From assembly GCF_030817655.1 (NCBI RefSeq), contig NZ_JAUSZM010000003.1:1736001-1800000 (forward strand): 64,000 bases of DNA, in the 5' to 3' direction. Source of the stretch: Streptomyces sp. V4I2. Its GTDB lineage: Bacteria > Actinomycetota > Actinomycetes > Streptomycetales > Streptomycetaceae. Under the pieces are notes generated by a model, which saw nothing but the letters and a program-made list of their open reading frames with translations, did no database searches and was not told the origin of the DNA. Numbering within the stretch: the stretch's first letter is position 1; each line of letters opens with the position of its first letter. Shown one piece after another: positions 1 to 8,946 of this stretch. The position numbers were made by a program, and so were the translations under genes.

Positions 1-40
1 GGCCCTCCAGGGAATGGGTAGACAGTGCCGGTGATTTGTA

Positions 41-69
41 GGCAGTCCACAGACACTAGCGGGACTGCC
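41..69. promoter_or_regulatory. Inverted repeat upstream of bioB
   Basis: Perfect 8-bp arms, GGCAGTCC at 41-48 and GGACTGCC at 62-69, are separated by 13 bp and lie about 100 bp before the bioB start. It could be an operator for a biotin regulator or a hairpin ending an upstream transcript. There is no T-run, so I lean towards an operator, weakly. Confidence 0.3.
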
Positions 70-166
70 AGACCCCCATGATGTGGCAATACCCACACGT
101 CGAAGCGTCTGAGTTGTGCGAACTCTCCTTGGCCGAAGGCGGCTCCGTAAGACAGGATCGGCTCTC

Positions 167-1354
167 ATGGACCTGCTGAACACGCTGGTGGACAAGGGGC
201 TTCGGCGCGAGCTGCCGACCCGCGAGGAGGCGCTGGCCGTCCTCGCCACTTCCGACGACGACCTGCTCGATGTGGTGGCCGCGGCCGGCAAGGTGCGCCG
301 GCACTGGTTCGGGCGACGCGTGAAACTCAACTACCTGGTCAACCTCAAGTCGGGCCTGTGCCCGGAGGACTGCTCCTACTGCTCCCAGCGGCTCGGCTCC
401 ACGGCCGGCATCCTCAAGTACACCTGGCTCAAGCCCGACGACGCCTCGAAGGCCGCCGCGGCCGGGTTGGCGGGAGGCGCCAAACGGGTGTGTCTGGTGG
501 CCAGCGGGCGCGGGCCCACCGACCGGGACGTGGACCGGGTCTCCGACACCATCAAGGCGATCAAGGACCAGAACGAGGGCGTCGAGGTGTGCGCCTGCCT
601 CGGCCTGCTCTCCGACGGCCAGGCGGAGCGGCTGCGCGCGGCGGGCGCGGACGCCTACAACCACAACCTCAACACGTCCGAGGAGACGTACGGGGACATC
701 ACGACCACGCACACGTACGCCGACCGGGTGGACACCGTGCAGAAGGCGCACGCGGCCGGGCTGTCCGCCTGCTCCGGGCTGATCGCGGGCATGGGCGAGC
801 GCGACGAGGACCTGATCGACGTGGTCTTCTCGCTGCGCGAGCTGGACGCGGACTCGGTGCCGGTCAACTTCCTGATCCCGGTCGAGGGCACCCCGCTCGC
901 CAAGGAGTGGAACCTCACCCCGCAGCGCTGCCTGCGGATCCTGGCGATGGTCCGGTTCGTCTGCCCGGACGTCGAGGTGCGCATCGCGGGCGGCCGCGAG
1001 GTCCATCTGCGCTCGATGCAGCCGCTCGCCCTGCACCTGGCCAACTCGATCTTCCTGGGCGACTACCTCACGACGGAGGGCCAGGCCGGCAAGGCCGACC
1101 TGGACATGATCGCGGACGCCGGGTTCGAGGTGGAGGGCACCGACCAGGTGACGCTGCCGGAGCACCGGGTGACTGCCGGGGGCGGGTGCGGGTCGCACGA
1201 GGGCGGCGGCGGGTGCGGGTCGCACGAGGGCGGCGGCGCGTGCAGGTCCGCTCCGGCCGCAGCTCCGGCCGCCGCGCCTGCGGGCGAGCCTCGTACGGAC
1301 CTGGTGGCCGTACGCCGTCGAGGCGCCGGAACGGACCTCGCGCCCAATGCCTGA
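167..1354 (+). CDS. bioB: Biotin synthase BioB with a Cys/His-rich repeat tail
   Basis: Radical-SAM enzyme that inserts sulfur into dethiobiotin, the last step of biotin synthesis, in the cytoplasm. The [4Fe-4S]/SAM motif CxxxCxxC is visible as C65, C69 and C72, and the protein then follows the usual BioB TIM barrel ([17 protein letters not shown]). The ATG at 167 is preferred over an upstream in-frame GTG at 116 because homology begins at [12 protein letters not shown]. At 395 residues it is about 50 longer than E. coli BioB. The extra C-terminus carries two copies of a 9-residue GGGCGSHEG unit and then an Ala/Pro-rich stretch. Its stop overlaps the bioA start by 8 bp, so the two are probably translationally coupled. 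Confidence 0.95.
   Translation: MDLLNTLVDKGLRRELPTREEALAVLATSDDDLLDVVAAAGKVRRHWFGRRVKLNYLVNLKSGLCPEDCSYCSQRLGSTAGILKYTWLKPDDASKAAAAGLAGGAKRVCLVASGRGPTDRDVDRVSDTIKAIKDQNEGVEVCACLGLLSDGQAERLRAAGADAYNHNLNTSEETYGDITTTHTYADRVDTVQKAHAAGLSACSGLIAGMGERDEDLIDVVFSLRELDADSVPVNFLIPVEGTPLAKEWNLTPQRCLRILAMVRFVCPDVEVRIAGGREVHLRSMQPLALHLANSIFLGDYLTTEGQAGKADLDMIADAGFEVEGTDQVTLPEHRVTAGGGCGSHEGGGGCGSHEGGGACRSAPAAAPAAAPAGEPRTDLVAVRRRGAGTDLAPNA
1178..1243 (+). repeat. In-frame 27-bp tandem repeat in the bioB 3' end
   Basis: Two nearly identical 27-bp units (1178-1204 and 1205-1231) and a partial third (1232-1243) each encode GGGCGSHEG or its start. They place Cys residues at 341, 350 and 359 with His three positions after the first two, outside the catalytic barrel. 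Confidence 0.85.
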
Positions 1355-2636
1355 CCTGACCGGCCTGCCTGTCGCCGAGTTGCTGGAGCTGGACCGGCGG
1401 CACGTCTGGCATCCGTACGGTCCCATGCCCGGCCGCCAGGAACCGCTCGTCGTGGAGTCGGCGAGCGGGGTACGGCTGCGCCTGGCCGACGGCTCGGGCG
1501 AGCTGGTTGACGGCATGTCGTCCTGGTGGTCGGCCATCCACGGCTACAACCACCCGGTGCTCAACGAGGCCGCGCGCGAGCAGCTCGGGCGGATGAGCCA
1601 CGTGATGTTCGGCGGGCTCACCCACGAGCCCGCCGTACGGCTCGCGAAGCTCCTTGTCGACATATCGCCGGACGGCCTGGAGCATGTCTTCCTCGCCGAC
1701 TCCGGGTCGGTGTCGGTCGAGGTCGCGGTCAAGATGTGCCTGCAGTACTGGCGCTCGCTGGGACGGCCTGCCAAGCAGCGCCTGTTGACCTGGCGCGGCG
1801 GCTACCACGGCGACACCTGGCAGCCCATGTCGGTGTGCGACCCCGAGGGCGGGATGCACGAGCTGTGGTCCGGGGTGCTTCAGCGCCAGGTGTTCGCGGA
1901 CCCGCCGCCGGCGGAGTACGAGGAGTCGTACGCCGACCGGCTGCGCGCGCTGATCGAGCGGCACGCCGACGAGCTGGCCGCGGTGATCGTCGAGCCGGTG
2001 GTGCAGGGCGCGGGCGGGATGCGGTTCCACTCCCCCGCGTACCTGCGGGTGCTGCGCGAGGCGTGTGACGCGAACGGCGTGCTGCTGGTGTTCGACGAGA
2101 TCGCGACCGGGTTCGGCCGCACCGGCGCGCTGTTCGCGGCGGAGCACGCGGCGGTGACCCCGGACGTGATGTGCGTGGGCAAGGCGCTGACCGGCGGCTA
2201 TATGACCATGGCGGCCACCCTGTGCACCGCGCGCGTGGCCGACGGCATCTCGCGCGGCGAGGTCCCGGTCCTCGCCCACGGCCCGACCTTCATGGGCAAC
2301 CCGCTCGCCGCCTCGGTCGCCTGCGCCTCGATCGAGCTGCTGCTGGGCCAGGACTGGCTCGCGGAGGTCAAGCGGATCGAGGCGGGGCTGCGGGACGGGC
2401 TGGCGCCCGCTCTTGCCATCCCGGGTGTGAAGGACGTCCGCGTCCTCGGCGCCATCGGGGTCGTGCAGCTCGACCACGCCGTGGACATGAAGGCGGCCAC
2501 GGAAGCGGCCGTGCGCGAGGGCGTGTGGCTGCGGCCGTTCCGCGACCTCGTCTACACGATGCCGCCGTATGTCACGGGCGACGCGGACGTGGCACGGATC
2601 GCGCGTGCGGTGTGCGCGGCGGCGCGCGAAGGGTGA
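1347..2636 (+). CDS. bioA: Adenosylmethionine-8-amino-7-oxononanoate aminotransferase BioA
   Basis: PLP enzyme (429 residues, normal length) that transfers an amino group from SAM to 7-keto-8-aminopelargonate, giving 7,8-diaminopelargonate. The PLP lysine is K279 in GKALTGGY, and the cofactor aspartate sits in [15 protein letters not shown]. The N-terminal HVWHPYGPM and [13 protein letters not shown] segments are typical of BioA rather than generic class-III aminotransferases. It overlaps bioB by 8 bp and is followed after 14 bp by bioD, so the three form one operon. No bioF is seen in this window. Confidence 0.95.
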   Translation: MPDLTGLPVAELLELDRRHVWHPYGPMPGRQEPLVVESASGVRLRLADGSGELVDGMSSWWSAIHGYNHPVLNEAAREQLGRMSHVMFGGLTHEPAVRLAKLLVDISPDGLEHVFLADSGSVSVEVAVKMCLQYWRSLGRPAKQRLLTWRGGYHGDTWQPMSVCDPEGGMHELWSGVLQRQVFADPPPAEYEESYADRLRALIERHADELAAVIVEPVVQGAGGMRFHSPAYLRVLREACDANGVLLVFDEIATGFGRTGALFAAEHAAVTPDVMCVGKALTGGYMTMAATLCTARVADGISRGEVPVLAHGPTFMGNPLAASVACASIELLLGQDWLAEVKRIEAGLRDGLAPALAIPGVKDVRVLGAIGVVQLDHAVDMKAATEAAVREGVWLRPFRDLVYTMPPYVTGDADVARIARAVCAAAREG

Positions 2637-2650
2637 GCGGGAGGGATGAC

Positions 2651-3367
2651 ATGCCGGTACTGGTGATCACGGGCACGGGCACGGAGGTCGGCAAGACGAT
2701 CGCGACGGCCGCCGTGGCCGCCGCCGCACTCGCCGCCGGACGCTCGGTGGCCGTACTCAAGGCCGCGCAGACGGGCGTACGGCCGGACGAGCCGGGGGAC
2801 GCCGCCGAGGTGGCGCGGCTCGCGGGTGCCGTGACGGCCGCCGAACTTGCCCGTTATCCCGAGCCGTTGGCACCGGCCACGGCCGCGCGGCGGGCGGGGC
2901 GGGCGCCGGTGCGTCCCCAGGAGGTCGCCGAGGCCGCCGCCAAGCTGGCCACCGAGCACGACCTGGTGCTGGTCGAGGGAGCGGGCGGACTGCTCGTGCG
3001 GTTCGACGCGGCGGGCGGGACACTGGCCGACGCGGCCGCGCTGCTGGCGGCGCCGGTGCTGGTGGTGGCGTCGGCGGGCCTGGGCACGCTGAACACCACG
3101 GAACTGACGGCCCGTGAACTCCGTAGGCAGGGGCTCGACTTGGCCGGAATCCTGATCGGCAGCTGGCCCGACGCACCCGATCTCGCCTCGCGCTGCAATC
3201 TGGCGGACCTGCCGGACGTGTCCGGGGCCCCGCTGCTGGGCGCCCTGCCCGCCGGTGCCGGGGCCCTCGATCCCGCCGACTTCCGTACCGCGGCGCCGGG
3301 TTGGCTGGCGCCGCGGCTGGACGGGACGTGGGACGCGGAGGCGTTCTGGAGGCAGGAGGCTCCCTAG
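2651..3367 (+). CDS. bioD: Dethiobiotin synthetase BioD
   Basis: ATP-dependent carboxylase that closes the ureido ring of 7,8-diaminopelargonate to give dethiobiotin, the BioB substrate. The P-loop GTGTEVGKT lies at residues 8-16, and VLVEGAGGLLVRFD is the second family signature. The ATG at 2651 follows a GGAGGG ribosome-binding site; 238 residues is the usual length. It is last in bioBAD and converges on the LuxR-type gene with only 10 bp between the stop codons. Confidence 0.95.
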   Translation: MPVLVITGTGTEVGKTIATAAVAAAALAAGRSVAVLKAAQTGVRPDEPGDAAEVARLAGAVTAAELARYPEPLAPATAARRAGRAPVRPQEVAEAAAKLATEHDLVLVEGAGGLLVRFDAAGGTLADAAALLAAPVLVVASAGLGTLNTTELTARELRRQGLDLAGILIGSWPDAPDLASRCNLADLPDVSGAPLLGALPAGAGALDPADFRTAAPGWLAPRLDGTWDAEAFWRQEAP

Positions 3368-3381
3368 GCCCCGGGCCCTAG
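3364..3381. terminator. GC-rich palindrome between convergent stops
   Basis: An imperfect palindrome with arms CTAGG and CCTAG around a CCCCGGGC core contains both convergent stop codons. It is a candidate bidirectional terminator, but the central pairing is poor and no T-run follows. Confidence 0.3.
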
Positions 3382-5714
3382 TCGCCGGCTTCCGCGAGGA
3401 GCCTCACCAGTTCGATGCGGGAGCGGATGCCAAGCCGGGTGAAGACACCCCGCAGATGGTGGTCGATCGTGCGCGGGCTGAGCGCGAGGCGGTCGGCGAT
3501 CTCGCGGTTGGTGGCGCCCTCGGCGGCCATCCGGGCGACCCGGAGCTGCTGGGCGGTGAGGCGGGCCGTGGGGGTGTCGGGGGCGGTGTGGGCGGGTGCC
3601 GTCGGCGCGCCCAGGGCACGCAGTTCGGTGCGGGCCTGGGCCGCACAGTGCGGTGCGCCGAAGGAGTCGAACGCCTCCAGGGCGCTGTGGAGACGGTCGC
3701 GTGCCTCGGTACGGCGGCGCAGCCGGCGCAGTGCGCTGCCGAACAGCAGCTCCGTGCGGGCGCGTTCGAAGTCCCGGGTGCCGTGGGAGTGCAGGTCGAG
3801 TGCGCAGCGGTAGTGCTCCACGGCCTCCTCGCCCGGCGCCAACAGGGCCCGGCAGCGGGCGCTGAGGGCCAGGTCGTCGGGGCTGAGCACCGCGCTCGCC
3901 CACCGGTGGTAGTCGGCGTGGGCGACCCGCGCGACCCGGGAGTCGCCGGTGCGGACGGCGGCCTCGACGTAGTGCGGGGTGGCCAGGTGCCGGATCGCGC
4001 GGTGACCGTGACCGGGGCCGAACCCGGCGAGGGCGCGCAGCCGGGCCGCCGCAGCGGCGAAGCGGCCGGTGCTGAGGTCGAGGTAGGCGAGCGCCCACTG
4101 AGCGAGCGCGGCGGGCAGGCCGAGGCCGCGGGCGAGGGCGTACGTCCGTGCGGTCGCGGCGCGTTCGCGGCAGACGTCCGCGTCGCCGGTGACCGCCGCG
4201 AACATGGCGAGCGCGGCCTGCAGATGACAGGCGCCGTTGTCCTGACCGGTGGCGTACGCCTCCCTCAGCGCGTCCGCCGCGGCGGCCTCCCCGGCCCTCG
4301 GGCGCCCCGTCCAGAAGTCGGCGTACGCCCGGAACTCCATCGCCTGCACCACGGTGGCCGTGGCGCCCCGAGCCCGGGCCGAGGCGTCCGCGCGGAGGGT
4401 GGCGGTGGCGGCCCGGGTGTGGTCTCCGAGCAGCAGCGCGGCGATGCCGGCGTGGATGAGCAGGGTGGGGTCCCCACCGGGACCGCACCGCCCGGCCGCC
4501 GCCATCAGCAGATCCCGCGCGTCCTCGTACCGCCCGTCGAAGGCGGCGGCCAGCCCACCGAGCGTCCCGGGCAGCACGATCCCCAGCCGGTCGGCGGCCC
4601 GCGCCGCCTCACGGCATCGACGCAGGTCACCGGTGTAGATGGCGGCTTCGGTGGCACGGGCGAGGAGTTGGGCGGCGGGGTCGGGGGCGCGCACTTGGGA
4701 GCCGGCGGACGAGGCAGCCTGCCCGCCCCGCACCACAGCCACGGACGGCGTACGGCGCAACTCGCCACCGGCGTCCGCGCCGTCGCCGTCGCCGTCGCCG
4801 GACGAGGCGTCAGGGCGGTCGCCTCCCCTGCCCTGACCCGCCGCCCTGCGCACCGCTGCCCCCAGCAACGCGTCGAACGCCTCCGAGGCGTTGCCCGCCC
4901 GCAGGGCGAGGATGCCGGCCAGTGCCTCCTCGTGGCCGGCGGCGGCCAGCCGGCGGGCGCGGTCGCCGTCACCGGAGTGCCAGGCGCACGCGGCCGCGAG
5001 GGCGAGGAGGCGGGACTGTTCGCCCGTGTCGGGGCTGAGCGCGGCCGCGCGTTCGGCGAGGGCCCGGGCCGAGAGGAGCCGGCCCGCGGCCTGCGCTCCG
5101 CGCGCCGCAGTGCCCAGTTCCGCCGCGAGCCGGCCGCTCGGGCCGAGCGCGCCCGCGCCGCGGTGCCAGGAGCGGCCGGACGTCTCGCCGTCGCCGCGCA
5201 GCACGCGGGCCAGCAGCCGGTGAACGACGCGCCGGTCCGCCGGGGAGCCGGTCTCGTACGCGGCGATCCTGGTCCAGGCGTCCCTGAAGACGACCCCGCC
5301 CGCCGTGGCCTGCGCGACCCCGGCCTTCTCGGCGGCCTCCAGCGGCCGGGTGTCGAGGCGGGCGGCCGTGACGGCGCGCAGGAAGGCGTGGGTGGGCACC
5401 GGGTACTGGTCGGCCGCCGCGAGGAGCAGGAGCAGGCGGGTGTCGTCGGGCAGCGCCTGGGTCTCCGCGCGGTGTGCGCGCAGCAGGGCGGGGGCCAGTT
5501 CGGCCGGTTCCGTCGGCAGGGGGTCCAGGCCCGCCGACTGCCGTTCGGTGAGCAGCGGTACGAGTTCGGCGGCGGCGCGCGGATCGCCGTACACGGCACG
5601 CAGCACTCGGACGCGGACGCCTTCGGCAAGCACGGGTGCCGGCCGCTTGCACGTGTCCGTGCGCAGCGGTGGCGAAGTGCGCTCGCGGGGCTGGGGGTTC
5701 ACCGGAGTCACCAC
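3378..5714 (-). CDS. Large LuxR-family regulator without a recognisable ATPase module
   Basis: Predicted DNA-binding transcription regulator of 778 residues. The C-terminal ~60 residues are a LuxR-type helix-turn-helix (LTAQQLRVARMAAEGATNRE, then IADRLALSPRTIDHHLRGVF). The long middle is Ala/Leu/Arg-rich and helical like the TPR-like body of LAL regulators. The N-terminus resembles the segment following the ATPase in LAL proteins (LPDDTRLLLLLAAADQYPVP), but no Walker A motif is visible and there is no room upstream for one. The start is a double GTG at 5714. It may be a shortened LAL that lost ATP dependence. Regulation of the facing biotin genes is possible but unsupported. Confidence 0.8.
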   Translation of the reverse strand: MVTPVNPQPRERTSPPLRTDTCKRPAPVLAEGVRVRVLRAVYGDPRAAAELVPLLTERQSAGLDPLPTEPAELAPALLRAHRAETQALPDDTRLLLLLAAADQYPVPTHAFLRAVTAARLDTRPLEAAEKAGVAQATAGGVVFRDAWTRIAAYETGSPADRRVVHRLLARVLRGDGETSGRSWHRGAGALGPSGRLAAELGTAARGAQAAGRLLSARALAERAAALSPDTGEQSRLLALAAACAWHSGDGDRARRLAAAGHEEALAGILALRAGNASEAFDALLGAAVRRAAGQGRGGDRPDASSGDGDGDGADAGGELRRTPSVAVVRGGQAASSAGSQVRAPDPAAQLLARATEAAIYTGDLRRCREAARAADRLGIVLPGTLGGLAAAFDGRYEDARDLLMAAAGRCGPGGDPTLLIHAGIAALLLGDHTRAATATLRADASARARGATATVVQAMEFRAYADFWTGRPRAGEAAAADALREAYATGQDNGACHLQAALAMFAAVTGDADVCRERAATARTYALARGLGLPAALAQWALAYLDLSTGRFAAAAARLRALAGFGPGHGHRAIRHLATPHYVEAAVRTGDSRVARVAHADYHRWASAVLSPDDLALSARCRALLAPGEEAVEHYRCALDLHSHGTRDFERARTELLFGSALRRLRRRTEARDRLHSALEAFDSFGAPHCAAQARTELRALGAPTAPAHTAPDTPTARLTAQQLRVARMAAEGATNREIADRLALSPRTIDHHLRGVFTRLGIRSRIELVRLLAEAGD

Positions 5715-5828
5715 GCCCTTGACGTTACTGGCGCGTTAATTCACCCGTAAAGACCGGCGATTTCGCCGATGCGGCGCGCGTAGACCGGCCTGACACTCCT
5801 GACAACCCCACCCGTATCAGGAGGCTTC

Positions 5829-6515
5829 ATGCAGCGCTCCAAGCGTCGCATCGCCGCGGCCGTGTCGGCCGTGACGGCACCGCTCCTTCTGTCACTCTCC
5901 CTGGCCGCGGCCCCCGCGCACGCCGCGACCCACAACCCGATCGTCTTCGTGCACGGCCTGAGCAGTTCGTCCAGCAGCTGGGACGACTGGGCCGGCTACT
6001 TCAGGGCCGACGGTTACACCGCCGCGGAGCTGGACGCCTGGTCGTACAGCTGGTCCCAGTCGAACGTGACGACCGCCCGGCAACTGGCCACCGAGATCCA
6101 GAACGTGCTCGCCCGGACCGGCGCCTCGAAGGTCGACCTGGTCGTGCACTCGATGGGCGCGCTCAGCTCCCGCTACTACCTGAAGAACCTCGGCGGGACG
6201 GCGTACGTCGACGACTTCGTCTCGACCGCCGGCACCAACCACGGCACGTCCACCGCCTCGTGGTGCTCGTGGCTGTACACCTCCTGTGCGGAGATGTACA
6301 CCGGCAGTTCCTTCCTCACCTCGCTGAACTCCGGCGACGAGACACCGGGCAGTGTGTCGTACGCGAGCTACTGGTCGAACTGCGACGACGCGCTCACCCC
6401 GGACACCACGGCGATCCTGAACGGCGCCACCAATGTCGAGGTCGGCTGCGTGTCGCACACCGACATGAACAACGACCACGGTGTCTACGAGCAGGTGCGC
6501 GACTTCGTGGAGTGA
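5829..6515 (+). CDS. Secreted triacylglycerol lipase/esterase
   Basis: Small exported alpha/beta-hydrolase (228 residues) of the lidless Bacillus LipA type. A Sec signal peptide covers residues 1-32 (KRR, hydrophobic core, AHA before ATHNP). The oxyanion motif [16 protein letters not shown] follows directly, and the nucleophile is S108 in VVHSMGA. A catalytic His is likely in the C-terminal [11 protein letters not shown]. An AGGAGG ribosome-binding site at 5819-5824 sets the ATG at 5829. It is transcribed divergently from the LuxR-type gene. The substrate is inferred from the family only. Confidence 0.88.
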   Translation: MQRSKRRIAAAVSAVTAPLLLSLSLAAAPAHAATHNPIVFVHGLSSSSSSWDDWAGYFRADGYTAAELDAWSYSWSQSNVTTARQLATEIQNVLARTGASKVDLVVHSMGALSSRYYLKNLGGTAYVDDFVSTAGTNHGTSTASWCSWLYTSCAEMYTGSSFLTSLNSGDETPGSVSYASYWSNCDDALTPDTTAILNGATNVEVGCVSHTDMNNDHGVYEQVRDFVE

Positions 6516-6587
6516 GGGACTGCGGGGGGTGCGACGGGCTCGTACGGGGGACAATTCTGGTGAGGCCCGCCTGCCAGGGAGGTTGCC

Positions 6588-7277
6588 ATGCCGCTGCGGT
6601 CCGCGCGATCCGGCAAGGTGTCCCGTGATCCCGTCCACCACCCGCTGTTCGCCCGGTATTACGCCCGGATCAGTGTGAGCGCCGAGTCCAAGATGGGCAT
6701 GGGCGGCGTGCGCGAACGGCTGCTGTCCGGCCTGTCCGGGCGGGTCATCGAGATCGGCGCGGGAAACGGCCTGAACTTCGCGCACTATCCGGGCACCGTC
6801 TCGGAGGTGGTGGCCATCGAACCGGAGCGCGTACTGCGGAAGTTGGCCGTGGAGGCGGCCCTGCGCTCCGGGGTGCCGGTCGACGTGGTGCCGGGCGCCG
6901 CGGAGGCGCTGCCGGTCAAGAGCGAGGCCTTCGACGCGGCGGTGATCTCGCTGGTGCTGTGCAGCGTGCGGGACGTGCCGCGGGCCCTCGGCGAGATACG
7001 GCGGGTCCTGCGGCCCGGTGGCGAGGTGCGGTTCTTCGAGCACGGCAGGGGCGGCGGCCGGGCGATGGGTCTCACCCAGCGCGCACTGGACCGCACGCTG
7101 TGGCCGCCGCTGAGCGGTGGCTGCCATGTGGCCCGGGAACCGATCGCCGCCCTGCGGGACGCCGGGTTCGAGCTCGGCCCCTACCGGCAGCTGCTGATGC
7201 CCGAGAAGGGCCCGAGGCTGCCCACGTCCTACTGTGTGCTGGGCACCGCGTGGCGCCCCACGTCGCAGGAGCCATGA
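6588..7277 (+). CDS. Class I SAM-dependent methyltransferase
   Basis: Probable small-molecule methyltransferase of the UbiE/METTL7-like type, 229 residues. The SAM motif I is VIEIGAGNGLNF, motif II includes VVAIEPE, and post-motif segments AVISLVLCSV and VLRPGGEVRFFEH fit the fold. An AGGGAGG ribosome-binding site precedes the ATG at 6588. It stands alone, following the lipase by 72 bp and converging on the toxin-like gene. The substrate cannot be told from the sequence. Confidence 0.85.
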   Translation: MPLRSARSGKVSRDPVHHPLFARYYARISVSAESKMGMGGVRERLLSGLSGRVIEIGAGNGLNFAHYPGTVSEVVAIEPERVLRKLAVEAALRSGVPVDVVPGAAEALPVKSEAFDAAVISLVLCSVRDVPRALGEIRRVLRPGGEVRFFEHGRGGGRAMGLTQRALDRTLWPPLSGGCHVAREPIAALRDAGFELGPYRQLLMPEKGPRLPTSYCVLGTAWRPTSQEP

Positions 7278-7299
7278 TCACTCGCCCCACCGGCGTACA

Positions 7300-7674
7300 T
7301 CACTCGCTCCACCGGCGCAGCTCCTGCGCGATGTCGTGCACGGACGCCGCGCCGCTCTTGACCAGCCGGGCCAGTTCACGCACCTGCTCGGGCGAGGTGA
7401 CGACCTTGAGGCCGCTGGCCACCAGGTAGGCGTACGCCACGGCCGAGGCGAACAGGGCGTTGGAGCGCTCCAACGCGGGGACGTGGACGAGGAGTTGGAG
7501 CAGGGCGGCGGCACGCGCGTGCGGGCTGTCGTAGACAGGTGCGTCGAATATCTCGGCCTGGTGGCGCGCGACAGCGGCGACGAGGGCGCCCCAGTCGGTG
7601 ACCTGGGGGTCTCCGGGGGTCCGCTGTTCGGCGAGCATCAGGAGCCAGGCGAGGTCGATTCTGAGATTGCTCAA
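7300..7674 (-). CDS. Fic/Doc-like toxin-module protein with a degenerate active-site motif
   Basis: 124-residue protein resembling the Doc branch of the Fic family, which modify proteins by AMP transfer or phosphorylation. The helical frame around the active site is recognisable (HVPALERSNALFASAVAYAYLV), but the canonical HxFx(D/E)(G/A)N(K/G)R is broken: the first His is kept and the Asn-Lys-Arg block is replaced by Arg-Ser-Asn. The gene lies 4 bp downstream of a ribbon-helix-helix antitoxin gene and starts at a weak TTG (7674). It is either an inactive toxin or a diverged chemistry. Confidence 0.7.
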   Translation of the reverse strand: MSNLRIDLAWLLMLAEQRTPGDPQVTDWGALVAAVARHQAEIFDAPVYDSPHARAAALLQLLVHVPALERSNALFASAVAYAYLVASGLKVVTSPEQVRELARLVKSGAASVHDIAQELRRWSE

Positions 7675-7678
7675 CGGA

Positions 7679-7897
7679 TCAGCGGCGCCCTTCGCCGATC
7701 TCGTCGGCGAACACCTTCTCGTACTGCTTCATGAAGTCGGCGGCGGCCTCCACGAAGGTGTGGCCCGCCTCGCCGGTGTCCTGTCTGACCAGTTCCTCGA
7801 TGTAGCGGTTGACGCTCATCCCGCGGGCCAGGGCGCGTTCGCGGGCCGCGCGGGCCGTGCCCTCGTCGACGCGCACGTTCAGCTGGGTCTTCGCCAT
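7679..7897 (-). CDS. Ribbon-helix-helix antitoxin
   Basis: 72-residue Arc/CopG-type protein. The N-terminal beta strand QLNVRVDEGTARAARERA and helix GMSVNRYIEELVRQ form the ribbon-helix-helix DNA-binding unit, and the acidic C-terminal half (EAAADFMKQYEKVFADEIGE) is the likely toxin-binding arm. It lies directly upstream of the Fic-like gene, 4 bp apart, in typical antitoxin-first order. It probably represses its own promoter through the GCTAGC pair just upstream. Confidence 0.85.
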   Translation of the reverse strand: MAKTQLNVRVDEGTARAARERALARGMSVNRYIEELVRQDTGEAGHTFVEAAADFMKQYEKVFADEIGEGRR

Positions 7898-7906
7898 ACC
7901 TTGAAG

Positions 7907-7926
7907 CTAGCGCCGGATTGCTAGCA
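7907..7926. promoter_or_regulatory. Paired GCTAGC palindromes, putative antitoxin operator
   Basis: Two GCTAGC hexamers (7907-7912 and 7921-7926), 14 bp centre to centre, begin 10 bp upstream of the antitoxin start. Closely spaced short palindromes are typical binding sites for ribbon-helix-helix dimers. The assignment is by position only. Confidence 0.45.
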
Positions 7927-8105
7927 CCCGCAAGAGGGGTCAGGGCACGCACACGGACCGAGAAGGTGCCCCTTACATCGGTATCAGGGACCCGACCTGC
8001 GACGGAGACCGACTCGACCCCACGAGGGATACCGGGTGTGGGCTCGGTCACACTACCCTCGGGCGGGACCAGGAGTGCGCGACGTCCACGAGCGAGGAGA
8101 GAGCC

Positions 8106-8942
8106 TTGTCCACACCCGCTGCTCAGCACGTGCCGGGCCAGGCACCGGCCGACGGGATCGCCGCCCGCGCCCGCGGTCTGACCAAGGCGTACGGCTCGGG
8201 CGAGACGACCGTGCTGGCCCTGGACTCGGTGGACGTGGACATCGCACGCGGCCGGTTCACCGCGGTCATGGGGCCGTCCGGCTCCGGGAAGTCCACGATG
8301 ATGCACTGCCTGGCGGGCCTCGACACCGTCTCCGCCGGACAGGTGTGGCTCGGCGACACCGAGATCACGGGGATGAAGGACCGCGAGCTGACCCGGCTGC
8401 GCCGGGACCGGATCGGCTTCATGTTCCAGTCGTTCAACCTCATCCCGACGCTGAACGCGGCCGAGAACATCACCCTGCCGATGGACATCGCGGGCAAGAA
8501 GCCCGACGAGAAGTGGCTGGACCAGGTCATCGACACGCTGGGGCTCCGGGACCGGCTCAAACACCGGCCGTCCCAGCTGTCCGGCGGCCAGCAGCAGCGC
8601 GTCGCGTGTGCCCGCGCCCTCGCCTCCCGGCCGGAACTGATCTTCGCGGACGAGCCGACCGGCAACCTCGACTCGCGGGCGGGCCTGGAGGTCCTCGGCT
8701 TCCTGCGCGAGGCGGTCGACCAGCTCGGGCAGACCGTCGTCATGGTGAGTCACGACCCGGGCGCCGCCGCCCACTCCGACCTGGTGCTCTTCCTCGCGGA
8801 CGGGCGGATCGTCGACGAGATGGAGCGGCCGACCGCGGAGGCGGTCCTCGAACGCATGAAGCGCTTCGACGTGACCCGGGCCGCTCCGTTCACCGCCGAA
8901 GACGGGGGCACCCCGTCCGACGTCACCCTCGACAAGGACTGA
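8106..8942 (+). CDS. ABC transporter ATP-binding protein (MacB/LolD type)
   Basis: 278-residue ATPase that powers the permease encoded 4 bp downstream. Walker A is GPSGSGKST, the signature is [15 protein letters not shown], Walker B is [13 protein letters not shown] and the switch His is in [12 protein letters not shown] at 8106 behind GAGGAGAG is the chosen start; homology begins at [19 protein letters not shown]. The family (MacB, LolD, FtsE-like) drives mechanical changes in the periplasm or extracytoplasmic space, for instance antimicrobial or lipid export, rather than nutrient uptake. Confidence 0.92.
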   Translation: MSTPAAQHVPGQAPADGIAARARGLTKAYGSGETTVLALDSVDVDIARGRFTAVMGPSGSGKSTMMHCLAGLDTVSAGQVWLGDTEITGMKDRELTRLRRDRIGFMFQSFNLIPTLNAAENITLPMDIAGKKPDEKWLDQVIDTLGLRDRLKHRPSQLSGGQQQRVACARALASRPELIFADEPTGNLDSRAGLEVLGFLREAVDQLGQTVVMVSHDPGAAAHSDLVLFLADGRIVDEMERPTAEAVLERMKRFDVTRAAPFTAEDGGTPSDVTLDKD

Positions 8943-8946
8943 TCCC

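Noticed and set aside
1178..1243. CRISPR-like or minisatellite array
   Set aside because: The 27-bp units are in frame, directly adjacent and part of bioB; there are no spacers.
56..1537. Long minus-strand reading frame opposite bioB
   Set aside because: It is the shadow of bioB/bioA in GC-rich DNA: low-complexity Arg/Gly/Ala/Val content and no family match.
3255..5750. 831-codon plus-strand frame opposite the LuxR-type gene
   Set aside because: Composition is Gly/Arg-rich without motifs, while the opposite strand encodes a recognisable LuxR helix-turn-helix.
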